DNA of 64,000 bases from Lytechinus variegatus (Eukaryota; Echinodermata; Echinoidea; Temnopleuroida; Toxopneustidae), in contig NC_054746.1 of the NCBI RefSeq assembly GCF_018143015.1, positions 44,052,701 through 44,116,700 on the forward strand. The letters are read 5' to 3'. The translations under genes were made by a program, and so were the position numbers. Positions 35,605 through 48,299 of this stretch are shown in pieces. Positions within the stretch are counted from its first letter, which is position 1. Every line of letters starts with the position of its first letter. The notes under the pieces are model-generated. The model saw nothing but the letters and a program-made list of their open reading frames with translations, was not told where the DNA came from and did no database searches.

Positions 35605-37900
35605 CAGTTGGTCTAATATCACTTGGTCTAATCTTCGGCTGTGCTAATAACATTCGGGCTAAACCCATTTAGTCCAATTCTCATTTGGTCTAATGACCAC
35701 TTGGTCTAATAGCCATTTGGTCTAATGCCCAGTTGGGCTAATTGTCTCTTGTTCTAATTTTCACTTGGTCTAATTGCATTTGGTCTAATACTAGTTCGTC
35801 TAAGTATTGTCGGTTAGTCTTATACTAGTTGGTCTAATACCAGTTCGTCCAATCCTCACTTGGTCTATTATTCATTTAGTCTTTAGTGCTGTTGGTCTTA
35901 TTTCCATTTCGGCTAATTTCCACTTAGTCTGATTTCCACTTGGAATAAGTTCCAGATAGTCTAATATAATTTCGTCTACATACCACTTGGTCTAATTTCC
36001 ATTTAGGATAATGGTTTGTCGGGCAATTCCCATTAGGCCATCTATACATGCAGTTTATTCATATTATTCGTGTTTGTGTTTTTTTTATTTTTGGACCTGA
36101 ACACTGTAGAAATTTAATATTGCATTGCATGTTGTCCGCTCTAGGCCTTATATTAGGCCATTCTCTTAAATGTAAATGAGAATTGAGAGGGTATGGGGAA
36201 GGAATAAAAAATAAGAACAAGAGAAAAATGAATTAAGAGGAAATGAGAAGGATAAAGGTTGAATAAAGAAGTCATACATTAAAACAAATGATGATGATGA
36301 TGATGAAGAAGAAGAAGCATGTAGAATAAACAACAAGAAGTAAAAGACGAAGAACAAGAACAACAACCAGAAGAAGCTTCCAAGGTCGCTCTCTCTCTCC
36401 TCGCTCACATACATAGGTGAAACCAGGTCCATCAGGCGCGGATCCAGGGGATGGAGGGTCTTGCCCCCCCCCCAAGAAAGAGAGAGAAAGAAGGGGAAGA
36501 ACAAAAAAGAAAGCAGAAGGGGAGAAAGGGAAGAGAAAAAAGAAAGGGGAGAGAAAAAGGGAATGGAAAGGGAGAGGGGAAAGAAAAGGAAGGGGGAGAG
36601 ATAAAGGGAAGGAAAAGAAGGAAAGAAAAAGGAAAATGAAGAGAGAGAAAATGAAGGAAAAAACAAAAAAAGGGAGGAGGGAGAGAGAAAAATGAAAGAG
36701 AGAGGAGAGAGGAAAGGAAGGGGAAGAGAAAGGAGAGGGGGGATAAAAGGAAGGGGGAAAAGAGAAGGAAAAGAGGTAAGGAGGGGAAAGAAAACGGAAA
36801 AAATAGAGGGAAAGGAAGCGAAAAGATAGAAAAGGGTAAAAAGAAACATACGACTTCGAAATAAAACTTATCATGCTATCACATAAAATAGTTTAATTTC
36901 TTTCAAATATTTTGTTGGGGACAAGATTTTAGGGATCGCGCGCCCGTTGTCCCCCCATCCATTTAACATATTGTTTAAGGAGCAGCAGGCGAAGAAGTAG
37001 AACAAAAAAACAGAATGAGAAGATAAGATTAATGTCAAAATATTCAAAACAAAATTACATGGCTGTGTAACTTTTGAAATCCCCCAAACTGCATAAATAT
37101 TTGCTTATTTTCCGTCAAGTTCAAGTATCGTCCGTAATGATGCATAATAATGATTATAAAAGAGGCATAAACGTGTTTACCAGATACGTATGTACACATC
37201 AATTACAGTATATCTTCTTTTTTCCATAATAATGTTATTCAGAGGAAAACCCCGCCACTCGTCCATTATAATCTACGAGGTCCCCAACTTATTGTTCATT
37301 CAATACTTAGAATCTGTTAATGTGCATACGGTGATGTAATTATAGTATGATTTTCATCATCATAGATAAATTATAATCGATCATGTCGATATAGGCCTAA
37401 TGGTAAGAAATATATTTGATTAGAATAATTCACTTGATGAGCGACTATTACGTCATCGGTAGTCCTTCACGGAGAGGTTTTGCGACCGTCACCAGCCCTA
37501 CCACGACTCTACCCCTCCTGACCCTAGCCTGGCGACATGGATTAAATTGATGCGTGGTGTATTGCATCCATGGCCATGTTATATTTGCTATATTTTAGAT
37601 CAAATAAACTTATTTTAGACTAAATGGACAGAAGACCAAGTGTGAATTATACCAATCGATCATTAGACCATATGACAATTAGACGAAATGAAAATTAGAC
37701 CGACCGACGGTTAGCCGAATCGGTTGATAGACCGTTTGGCTATTAGACCAAGTGGTCATTAGACCAATTGGAATATTGGATATTAGACCAAGTGGAAATT
37801 AGACAGAATGGGAATTAGAGGAATTGCAAGTTAGACGAACTGGTTGTAAACGAAATGGGTTTAGACTATGTGAACTATGTAGACCAAGTGGAAATATAAT
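35605..37900. mobile_element. TU-like fold-back element with minisatellite arms
   Basis: The left arm (about 35605-36030) is an array of some 25 degenerate 15-16 bp units, consensus TTGGTCTAATNNCCAN. The right arm (about 37610-37900) is the same array inverted (ATTAGACCAAGTGGA). Between them is 1.6 kb with a purine-rich stretch of GGGAAGAGA-type sequence (36470-36850), GAT/GAA triplets (36290-36320) and AT-rich sequence. No transposase is seen; the long ORFs in the purine tract are artefacts. Inverted termini made of tandem repeats of about 15 bp are the hallmark of the sea-urchin TU fold-back family; the assignment is by architecture only. Exact ends and target duplication were not resolved. 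Confidence 0.65.
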
Positions 37901-38011
37901 TCACCAGAACGGATCTGTGATGTGTCCATTGAAAGATGGCGCTACGCATATTTGAATAAATGTCAAGATGAAGCTATTTAACGCGAATGGAACATGCTGA
38001 ATAATTAAATG

Positions 38012-38058
38012 AGTGATACACATAGAGATGTATTAGTATACATCTCTATGATGATACA
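38012..38058. repeat. Mini-palindromic insertion with imperfect direct repeats
   Basis: AGTGATACA (38012-38020), then a 29 bp near-palindrome beginning CATAGAGATGTATT and ending ACATCTCTAT (38021-38049), then GATGATACA (38050-38058). The direct repeats agree in the last 7 of 9 bases. Confidence 0.55.
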
Positions 38059-38646
38059 TCACCTCTTACTGCAATATCATTATATTCAGTCCATTAAAGA
38101 GAGAATGAATTATTTCTCCAGTGACAAATCTACTTTTTATTTGCCCCTTGCCCAAACACCCAACAAATAAGCATAGATACGAACTTGGGTACTTAGTGTT
38201 GTGCATTTATGTGCAGCGTCATATTTATTAAATGTGTTCAATTTTTTTAAGGGTACAAACTTTCGCTTGTTTTTGACTGCCGCTTAGTCAAACAAAAGAA
38301 CGAAGAGACCAGATATGGGTATTGGATAGAACTGCTGAAATGTGCGAGCAAAATTTTAACATTTTTTAATAAAAAAAATCATTTTTTGATGGGAAAAATA
38401 TCATAGTTCAACTTTTTCGTTTCCTTTACCTTCCTATTTTCTTTTTATGGTCCTAAAAATTGGGGGTCTGTAGCCCACAATCTGCACTCCACTGAATTTA
38501 CATAATCTAATTATGAAACGAGTCGTGTTAAGCATTTATTTTATATAATCAACAAGTATCAATATTTTAATTAGTATTAATTACTATTCAACTAATTTAT
38601 TTCCGTTTTAGTTATGCTTGCTTGAAGGACACCTCTTAGTACTGTA

Positions 38647-38690
38647 ATTTGATTTGATTTGATTGATTTATTTCCACATTTCAATAACAA
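38647..38690 (-). repeat. LINE-type tail
   Basis: On the minus strand it reads 'gaaatgtggaaataaatcaa' then (TCAAA)n units. Probably the 3' end of a truncated retroposon extending towards higher coordinates; the body is unrecognised. Confidence 0.3.
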
Positions 38691-39144
38691 AAGTATATAC
38701 AAGTGTAATAACCTTTTCTTAGCATAACATAATAAGCAAATGACATAATGAATAACATATGCATATTTTGTATTCTAACAATCTAATTACAATATATTTA
38801 TACCTGATAGATTTATTTTTTAAATAATTAAAACAAATAGCAGAAAAATTATACATATATAATTCTACAATTAATCAAATTTTCTGATTATAAAAAAAAC
38901 AATAGGACTGACAATACGAATTCAATGTCTATAAGATCATTACTGTTGTAACTAAATCTGGTTACATAATTTTGTGATAAATCCGTAGTCATGTCTGAAA
39001 ATACGAAAATACATTTCGACAGCATTCGATAATCACGGCATATACGGCAAAAGTAACAAAACATATACGACGAATTAATGCAAAACATGGGTACAAATTT
39101 GATCACATCTGACAATTCACCTCATCCTACCCATAAAGGCTATA

Positions 39145-39418
39145 CATTGTTATAAAATTTATCCTTAAAATAAAAGAAGTTTCTGCAGCAGAGTCTCGAG
39201 AACACCTGTAATCTTACATTATATCATGTAAAATTACAGGAAATTGATATTTGGTGTTTGGAACCTTACAAATGTCCTTGAATAAAACACTATTTTCCCC
39301 TTTTTAAACAGACCTGTTCTGTTTAATTGTAGAAAAAGTCATGTTTTATGAATATACAGAATGATTCTATTATTGCTTTCTGCAAAAAAATCTTGTTTTT
39401 TCTTCTGTAAAATCAGCG
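39145..39418. repeat. Diverged MITE, inverted relative of 20439-20705
   Basis: It carries 'gaacacctgtaatcttaca', 'tggaaccttacaaatg', 'gttctgtttaattgtagaaa' and 'ttctgtaaaatcag' in the same order as the reverse complement of the element at 20439-20705. The terminal sequences are eroded. Confidence 0.65.
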
Positions 39419-41561
39419 TTCATTAAGAATATTATCATCATTAAGGAAAGAGGACCTAAAAACTCCGGGTGAACCGACGGACAATCTAAAAGGAAAGAGA
39501 ATGGCGGAGAATATAACCGCCTTCATCCTCACACGTTGCCATAGAAACGGTGGAAAATCTGAGGCACTCCAGCCTTCAGAGTTTACACCTTGTAATAGAT
39601 CGGTTGCAATGAACACTTGAGTGAACCAATGTGTGGTTAATTAATAAGCTGACAAGCAGAGATTGTTTAAAGGAGTCCAACCTGAAATACAGTCCCGGAA
39701 TAAAATTAATTTGAAGGAGAAAAAAAGAAGAAATTAATAAAGAGTAAAGTCAATCAAAGCAGTGAGATTTCAGTGCAATCAGATGAAAATCTAAAGACAA
39801 ACAATGGATGAAATCAAAGCGAACATTAAGAAGAATTTGGGTATCATGATTATTTAGAATTCAATAAATTTTTTAAATCGTTTCGAACTGCAGTTCTTTT
39901 AAGTCATTCGTAAATTTGATACTCTTAATTCTTTCATTCACTGATGAAGCGTAAATCGAAAATATTGATAACGCACTCAATTAGAGCAAGTTGTCAACAA
40001 GTCGAGAGCAAAATAAACAATTCAGTAAGTCAAATATCTCAATGAATAACAAAAGTCACATATTCTCATTAACATTGTGTTTGCTGACTAACAGATAAGA
40101 ATCAAAGATATCTATACAGTGTGTCCAAGAAAAAAAAGAGGAAAGAAACCGAGAATTATCGCTTTTTTATTTAGCTTAGTCTTTCTATTTATCTGGTGTA
40201 ACTCGTATGATACACTCCTCGCGCATGAGTGAGTAAATACATTTTGAAAAAATATACCAAAAAGAAAACCAATTTGGAAAATGGTTTCTTTCACTTAAAA
40301 AAAAAGGAAAAAAATCACGTTTAGGAGGTTCCATAAAATTATTTGCTTTTTAATACCTCAAAGATAATTATCAAAGAATCACTAAGATCTGTTTTATAAT
40401 GCTTAAATTTCAATAATTATGTTAAATACTCATCATTCCGTTTTGTTGACGATAAGCCATATAAGGTATTTTGTTACCCACATCATTGTTATTGTATGTA
40501 ATCCGTGAAACACCTTACGAAATTGTTTTTCTAAACTTTCGAGGACTGTCATTCAGATACCACCAGCCATATTAATTTTGAGCATAATTGAGTGACTCGT
40601 AAGTTGCGTCAGACCTTTACAATGACCTGTCATTCACCAATCATAATTTTGATTAAGTCACAATCGATGATTTTCAGTTTCGTTTTATTTCTGGGACGCA
40701 CTGTATATAGCGGAAATTTATGAGCACTTGTTACCAAGTGCAAAGTGCAGATTGCATGAAAATATAAGACCCTGCTTTTCATTAGTACCAATGGTAGAAG
40801 CAAATTATAATTGCACACATGAGCGAAGGATGAATGAAGAATCTTTATTGTGATAAGGAATGTGGGGGGGGGGGGGTGGTAGAGTAAAAGGGGTGTCTGA
40901 TTTGGGGTTTTAGTAGTGGTCAGGGGGAGTTTCCCATGCATAGGCTACATTTATTTTGCTCAATGATGGGACCGACACACACAACACGAACACCCTCCGT
41001 TTCTCTCTCACCAACTTAAAATATAATTATTCCTGCATGAAATCTCACACTTTATCTCATAATTTATCAACACTATGTTTCATTTGTCGGCTCTGTGCAA
41101 ATCAGGTATAGATTGAGAAATGAGTGACAAAACATACAAAAGACAAGATTTTTTATTTATTTATTTTTTTTTTGGGGGGGGGCTCACGATGAGAGAGAGA
41201 GAAAGAGTCGTAGAAGGGGAGGGGGATGGAGATCTGCAATGGCACTTAAATCTAAAACCTTTTTTTAAAATCATGTATATTAAAGCAGAGATCAACAAAG
41301 AAACAAGTCAATTTCACAGCGTAAATACAATAAGTTTTTACCTACATTCTACAAACTGGTTCAATTTTTTGAGCCAGTTTAGTACATTTTGATGTTCAGT
41401 GCACGTGCCATGATCCACGGAAATTTCCGTGGCCATGAACATAATTGGATGTATTTCAAGATTTACGTCATCAAATGACGTCCATGAAAATTACTCAAAG
41501 CAGGGTCTTTTCAACGAGTATCGAGGGGTAGATGCAGCCTACCGTGCAGTGCGTTGCGCGC

Positions 41562-41705
41562 GTGTGTGTGTGTGGGGGGGGGAGGTGGGTGGGTATAGGA
41601 TAAACACAAAAATAATTTTAAAAGGATAATAATGAAAGCACACACCCATAACAAAAAATGTACGCACACGCTCACCCCCCCAAAAAAAAACACACACACA
41701 CGCAC
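41562..41705. repeat. GT-rich and CA-rich tracts around a short unique core
   Basis: (GT)n followed by G8-9 at 41562-41583, then CACAC-rich sequence at 41637-41705. The two tracts are complementary, so the segment can fold. Confidence 0.5.
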
Positions 41706-41719
41706 ACAACAACCACAGA

Positions 41720-44700
41720 CTCACACACATGAAGCAGCTCACAGCACACATCGTATTGGTGACACATTACATTTTAAACGATAAAAAAAGAAACGCATTT
41801 CTTTCGTATGTTCTTTTTTAAACATTATTATTTAATAAATGGAATATTGTTCTAAATACATCATGTTGTCAGTAATAATATTTAACTATTAATATATCGC
41901 ATTGTTAGCACATCTAAATTGGAAGATGGAATTTAAATCCCAAGTTTATACATAAATTTAATTTTTGTTCCGGTAAGATAAATATATCACACCTGCATGA
42001 ATACATTACACACCTTCTACTATTGAGCGTTTTTATTTTCTTTAAAATATATCTGGCAATGTTCACAACATAAATTAAGAAAAAGCAAGGATTCTTACTT
42101 AAAATGAAATATAGGATGTACAAACAAATATATATATATAAAGTAAGCATCGTCAACATCTTATAGTTAATGTACACTTTTTGAAAGTGTTTACGACACG
42201 TCAAAATAGAATAAAAATACCATGTGAACCAACAACAGATTCTTTGGAAAATATAAAAGGCAAGCATTCTTCTAAATTTATAGCGTCTAAACTAAATAGT
42301 ATATATTGTGTAGATTGCTTAGGACATATTAAATTCATGTACCAATACAAGATTTAAGAAGTATTCTGAATTAACATTACACAAAAATTGATAATAATAA
42401 AATGAAACGTATTGATCAAATACATGTAAACCACAAGCTGCGTATTTCAAATTTGATTAACTTTCTTTTCATAAAAACATATCTCTGCATATACATGTTC
42501 CTACTTTACTTGAAGTGGTTGTAGATTACAAATGAAAATAACATGACAAACACTTCAAAACATGAAGTAGTGATAAGAAATCACATGAATGCCAAAATGT
42601 ACGTGAAATTACAGATTATCTTCTCTCCTGGCAGCATACATGAAGCCTATTATGCAGACATGGCCAATGTACATGTAGAGTATCATTGGAAAATTATATT
42701 GGTTGACAACAAATTGATTCTGCTGGAATTATCCAGGATAACTCAAATTTTAGTTTACAACCCTTCATGTACTACAAATCAATTATGATAAAAATATATA
42801 TATTAATTCATAAAATGAGATAATACAAAATAAGAAATAAAAAATATCAAAATAACAGTAATATCGACAAATTTGAGAAAACAACCACTTTAGATATAAT
42901 CACTACAATGAATTGACTACATGCAGGTTAAATAATAGTCTAGAAATTCATGGGCGCGGACATGGCTGGGGTAATTCTAAATGATAATTCACTCAAGCAT
43001 TACAGTTATACCATTTGGGCAGATCTTCACCATGTACACTGGATCATGACCACAGATTGTTTTTCATATTACACATCCATTACTGAGATTCCAGTAATTG
43101 ACAACAAATTGAGTTGCAGAAAAACAACTAGAGCTGTCTTCAAACTTGAAGACAGCAGTCTGCCATCAATACATTAATCATTGAACCAAGAGTCAACAGT
43201 CAATATGTAGTATAAATTTGCTCCCAATATCAGGGATGCCCAACTTGAAAACAGCACCGTAGCCAGATTACAAGTCGTTGCCTTATACTAGTCAAATAAT
43301 AAACGTCATATACTAATACTAGTAGTTCATTTTGGATGGAATTCATGGAAACCTGCAGTGTTCACTGATCAGTTTTTGATACAAAGAAATATTAACATTT
43401 GTACATGTAGCACTGAAAAAAGTGTGAATTCTTGTAGCAGTCTTTAAACAATTATTTACTATTCAACTTATTTGCCATTATATCACAAATTTCAATCAAA
43501 GACAGAGTTTTGAACAATTCCTGAAATATAACATTTATCAAACCAAGTGAACATAATTTGAGTTCAGTATCATACATATTTTCTCACACACCTAGCCAAT
43601 TCATCTTGAGCCAAAATGGCTTTACAAGTTAGGAAAGCTCTTCTAGTTGATTTTCATTACCCAAGTATAATCGAACATGTAAACCTTGATCAAGAGTAGC
43701 AAATGTAGATTTTTCTTTTGAAAAAAGAGGTCTGAATACCAAGTTTTAACCCATATCGGTCCACGGGGTGGTCAAATGGCATAAAGTAAATTCCATGCCA
43801 AAAAAAATCAAAGACTAAAAACAAACAAATTCTTAAATAATAGTACTGCTTTCAATACAAATATATAAAATATACACATGCTAGATTTAATAAAAAAAAT
43901 ATATTAATGAATTACGACTAAAACAACATGGCAGCAGAGTACACCATTTGATTTCTTGAAGGAATGTTTTTCTTTCTCTGTTTTCTGTAGAATTGTGCAC
44001 CTTTTCACAATTTGATCTCAGTTTTTCTTTGTCACCACTACAATATTTGATTCAAGATTTGAAACAATACTCATCAAATAAACATGACACATCCAACAAT
44101 AAGAACAGATATGTCCGGGAAAAGGAACTTTAAGCAAGCGCATTGAGACGGAGAATGATAAATAAGCCCTTATTGGTATATGGCTCATCAAGGAAAATAC
44201 CCTTTTTTGAGATGTCTGAATTGAAATTATGATTTCAAAAATATAACTAGTCTATAGCCTATTAAAGCCTATAGATTTTATCCAGGCTTGTAAGTGTTTT
44301 GTCCGGTTTCTTTGAAAAAGAGATAATGATGGGTTTGAAAGGTACATCTGATTTAATAATAATTCAAAATCTATTGTGATATTAATTCCATGATAGTATA
44401 ATGAAGGTGATGAATTAAGGTAAATATTATTAAAATGGATTTAGCTCCTTTAGGATAATATTCTTCACATATCAAGGCATGCACACACCACCAATGGATT
44501 AGATAATAATAGGTTTGATATTAATCCAAAATGTCCCTTTACAGCATTACAGGTATTAACCACTCTCATACATGAAGTGAATGTATGCATATACACACAA
44601 TGAATGTTAATGCAAATACGAATTGAATTTCATACTGTAGAAGGAAATTGTCAGAATTATTACATGTAAGTCAAGTCCAAGAATATGTAATAGTGTTAGG

Positions 44701-47520
44701 AATGTTAGGTAAATTATAAACCAAAGACTTCTATTTTCAAAGGTTACAGGTAAAACGAACAATCACAAATAACCTAAAAATACACATGAATCTAATTACT
44801 GGATTTCATTCAATTATTTTTTTTTTACAATATCTCAGAATTAAGGTATAGCAAGCTTACAATGGACAAGGTAAATTATTGAAATATATACTTTACTTGA
44901 TGAATATAAACCTGTACACTATTCCACACTCTTATGAATAAGATATGTTATGTTACAAATGATTCTCCATAAATTTCCCAATATTACACTTTTCAATGGA
45001 ACGTAAATGGATGGTAATTTTTTGGTCATTTCAATTTTTTTTTTCGAAAAAGCACACTGCCTCTCTCATAATATCCATCAACTGACAATAAGTACAAAAA
45101 TAAAATTAGGCACATTACTGCCAAAATAACAAATTAATGAACTAAAGATACAAAGCTTACATTATTTTTTATTTGTCAACTCTTCAGAATGATAAGCCAT
45201 AAGCCTTATTTAGTTTTTGGATTAATAAATATTCCGGATAACAATCTTTTTTTTCAATTCAAAACAGCTGAAATGTGTTGGAAAAAGCTGAAATTAAAAG
45301 CTCTCATACATGTACTTTTGTATGGAGGAAAGCTAAAAATACGCTGAAATAAAGCCGAAAATTGAGCATAATTTATACAGGAACTCTGCATAAACCATGG
45401 TTTCAACCGATGGTCTTCAAAATCACCTTTGTGAATTCTGGCCTCAGAGTTTGGAGTATTCAAAGCTGTGAAATAACAAGCTTCAAGTTACAACCATGCT
45501 CACTAACCTGTAGCTACTACTGACTGCTCTCAGAAAACAACCTTCACCACTGAAAAAATCCCTGGAGATTTTGTATGTTATTCATCTATTATATTGGAAC
45601 AGACTTTGTTATTTATGAAGAGGATATATACATGTATTATTATCTATAATTGAAAGCTTTGAAGGAGAATTACAGGACATAGTTTCTCTTTAAAGCTGCC
45701 TTCCATTCATTATTGCTCTGATATACAAAACAAATAAATTTAATGCACATTATACTACAAACACAGATTGGAAGCTACTCTTCTAACATTAATTATCATA
45801 AGTTATTTGCGTAACATTTAAATTCAAATAAAACACAAAATGACTAATGGGATACATTACATTTCTGTACACTCCAGATATGCATGTACATATTTCAATC
45901 TATGCATTATTACCGTATGTTTTGTGTTTTTGTTCATGACTTTTAGGTTGCTCCACAGCGACTCCCTGAAGAATACACTCCTTATAAACAGAGTAATATC
46001 AGAATTGAAGACCAAGAGTGTAAACTATTCGCATGAGTTGTTCAATTATTGTTGCCATGGTGATGACACATTTCCACTGCTTGTTGTCAATGAGCTACAG
46101 ACTTACCACATTGAATTTTCCTCTTTTATTCTTCAGATGAAGTAATTGGTAAATTTGCTTCTATCCAATGTATCCTATAGTAGCTGTAGAAGCATATAGC
46201 TACAAGCAGCAAGCTTAGATCTGTATGATGAAAGCAAGCAGCAAATACATTTAAATTTTGTTTTATATTATATTGATTTTGACACAGTTAAAGTGATAAT
46301 TGTCAGTGCTCTTGCCATCGAGTGAAAATATATAAATTTATTGTATCAGGTTACTTTATTCATTTTCTGTTTACAATATTCAGAGAAAGAAAAATTCAAG
46401 TATAAATGAGAGGTCAAAGATTTGCTGCATCTTTCCCTAAAAAACCCCCCTAAATCAGCAGCATTATACCATCCTTCCTACCCATTTAATTCATCTTTCA
46501 TATTCCCATGCGATAGAGCAAAACTAATATTAAGCCTGATACCATCAAAGAATCTAAAATCTAATCACTGTTTTATCAACTAAAAAGTATCATATGTTCA
46601 GTGCCAGTATATTTCAACAGAATATAGACATTAGTACTGGCAATGGCACAATGGATCATATTTAATTGGAATACATGTAGCATGAACAACAAATAGAATA
46701 GTTACACAATAAAAGGGAATCACCGAATCAGTCATAGAAATGGTGGTTGACTCCTTCACTCTACTAAAAGTTGGATGTAAATCTAGATAGAAATTTTCAG
46801 GTAATCCATTAAAAGAATTAAAATCATAGCTGAACTAAAGGAAAATCAATTCATGTAGCACAAATCAGAGTCATTCTTCCTGTCCTAAAAATGAAATGTG
46901 AAGAAGGATGGGGGGGGGGGGGTGTACTGTACATACTACCATGTAGCTGTGTCAGATATCTTTGATCAACCATAAAACAATGGACTCTGGAGAAGTGTTT
47001 CAGATATTGAACATATATAAATATATCTGTCTTTTCATACTTATCCAGTTAAAAGTGAATGAACTGATCTAATCATGTGTGGATTGTCTTCCTCTTCATC
47101 TTCTCCTCTTTCCATCAATTTCCTAATATCGGATCAGCACCACTATTTCTACATGTACATGCATACATCAGTCTTCACCTATACACCCAAACTATCTCAA
47201 TGAATACTCCAATGCAAAACAAAGTGACAATAAATTGTACATGAGGATTGATAGTAAGCAAGGGCTTACGTGTAGTATTCTTTGCCCCTAATATGTCTGG
47301 TGTATGGCTATGTCACATAAGTCACTATTTTTTTTTTTTAGATTTCAATTTTCATATGAATTTTCCAATATTTCAGTATTTCAATATGGAGGCTCTTCAG
47401 TGAATCCCAATACAACAAATGGAACACGTCTGGCAGTCTCACCTGAATACGTGATTTGATATAGCAGCATTCTGTTTTTGAAAACAGCTATTTAATAATT
47501 ATTCACACAAGGCAAAAGCA
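41720..47520. other. AT-rich stretch without recognised repeats or genes
   Basis: 5.8 kb with only scattered TA-rich simple sequence (42130-42140) and one poly-G run (46910-46921). None of the MITE, SINE or palindrome families found elsewhere in the window was recognised. Short ORFs have no coding look. It could be a long 3'UTR or intron of an unseen gene. Confidence 0.4.
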
Positions 47521-47524
47521 ATTT

Positions 47525-48283
47525 TGTGTCTCGCCCACTTATGAAAATAACCAGAAATATCGTGATTTGCTAGGGCATGCAACAGAATTGTAACGAAACT
47601 TTAGTGTAAAATGACTGGGATGGAATTATTGGAATAACACTTGTCATAAAAGCCTTGCACGTAAAATTTAATGTTGACCTGAAGATGACCTTTGACCTTA
47701 CCATGTGACCTTCGACTGCAGCATAAGATGCACGTCCCCTAAGTCCATCTTCCGTCCAAGTTTGGTTGAAAAGTGACTTACGGTTGCGGAGATAGGTGTT
47801 ATAAGAGAGTCTTGCATGGAAACTTTAACGATGACCTGAAAATTACCTTCGACCTTACCATGTGACCTCCCACTGCAGCCTAACATGCAGGTCCCCCAAG
47901 TCCATCTACCATCCAAGTCTGGTTGAAAAGTGACTTACGGTTGCGGAGTTAGGTGTCATAAGAGAGTCTTGCATGTAAACTTTAACGTTGACCTGAAAAT
48001 GACCTTTGACTTTACAATGTGAGCTCTGACTGCAGCATAAGATGAACGTCCCCTAAGTCCATCTACCAACCAAGTTTGGTTGAAAAGTGACTTACAGTTG
48101 CGGAGTTAGGTGTCATAAGAGAGTCTTGCATGTTAACTTTAACGTTGACCTGAAAATTACCTTTGACCTTACCATGTGACCTCCCACTGTAGCATAAGAT
48201 GCACGTCCCCTAAGTCCATCTACCACATCTACGACATTTGGATCCCTAAGTCTCGCCTTCACCTCTGGTGGGCGAGACAAAAA
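47525..48283. repeat. Tandem-repeat-bearing element with GTCTCGCCCAC ends
   Basis: The left end TTTTGTGTCTCGCCCAC and right end GTGGGCGAGACAAAAAC are inverted. Inside are about 3.5 units of roughly 155-160 bp: 'cttgcatgtaaactttaacg', 'tgacctgaaaatgacctttg', 'accttaccatgtgacctccc', 'ctgcagcataagatgcacgt', 'ccaagtttggttgaaaagtg', 'acttacggttgcggagttag'. The motif TGACCTTTGACCT is exact at 47686-47698. No ORF survives across units. Confidence 0.75.
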
Positions 48284-48299
48284 CAAAACATTATAATGA

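Larger units (their letters stand above)
37901..41560. other. Intergenic
   Basis: No gene recognised. It contains the mini-palindrome (38012-38058), a LINE-type tail (38647-38690, minus), and a MITE (39145-39418), each listed separately, and poly-G near 40865-40874 and 41174-41182. The rest shows nothing. Confidence 0.4.

Noticed and set aside
36166-36874. Overlapping 200-227 codon ORFs rich in Ser/Phe/Leu (minus) and Lys/Glu/Arg (plus)
   Set aside because: Products of the purine-rich tract inside the TU-like element; low complexity in every frame.
41120-41392. Plus-strand 90-codon ORF
   Set aside because: Spans a T-G homopolymer junction and low-complexity GA sequence; no family resemblance.
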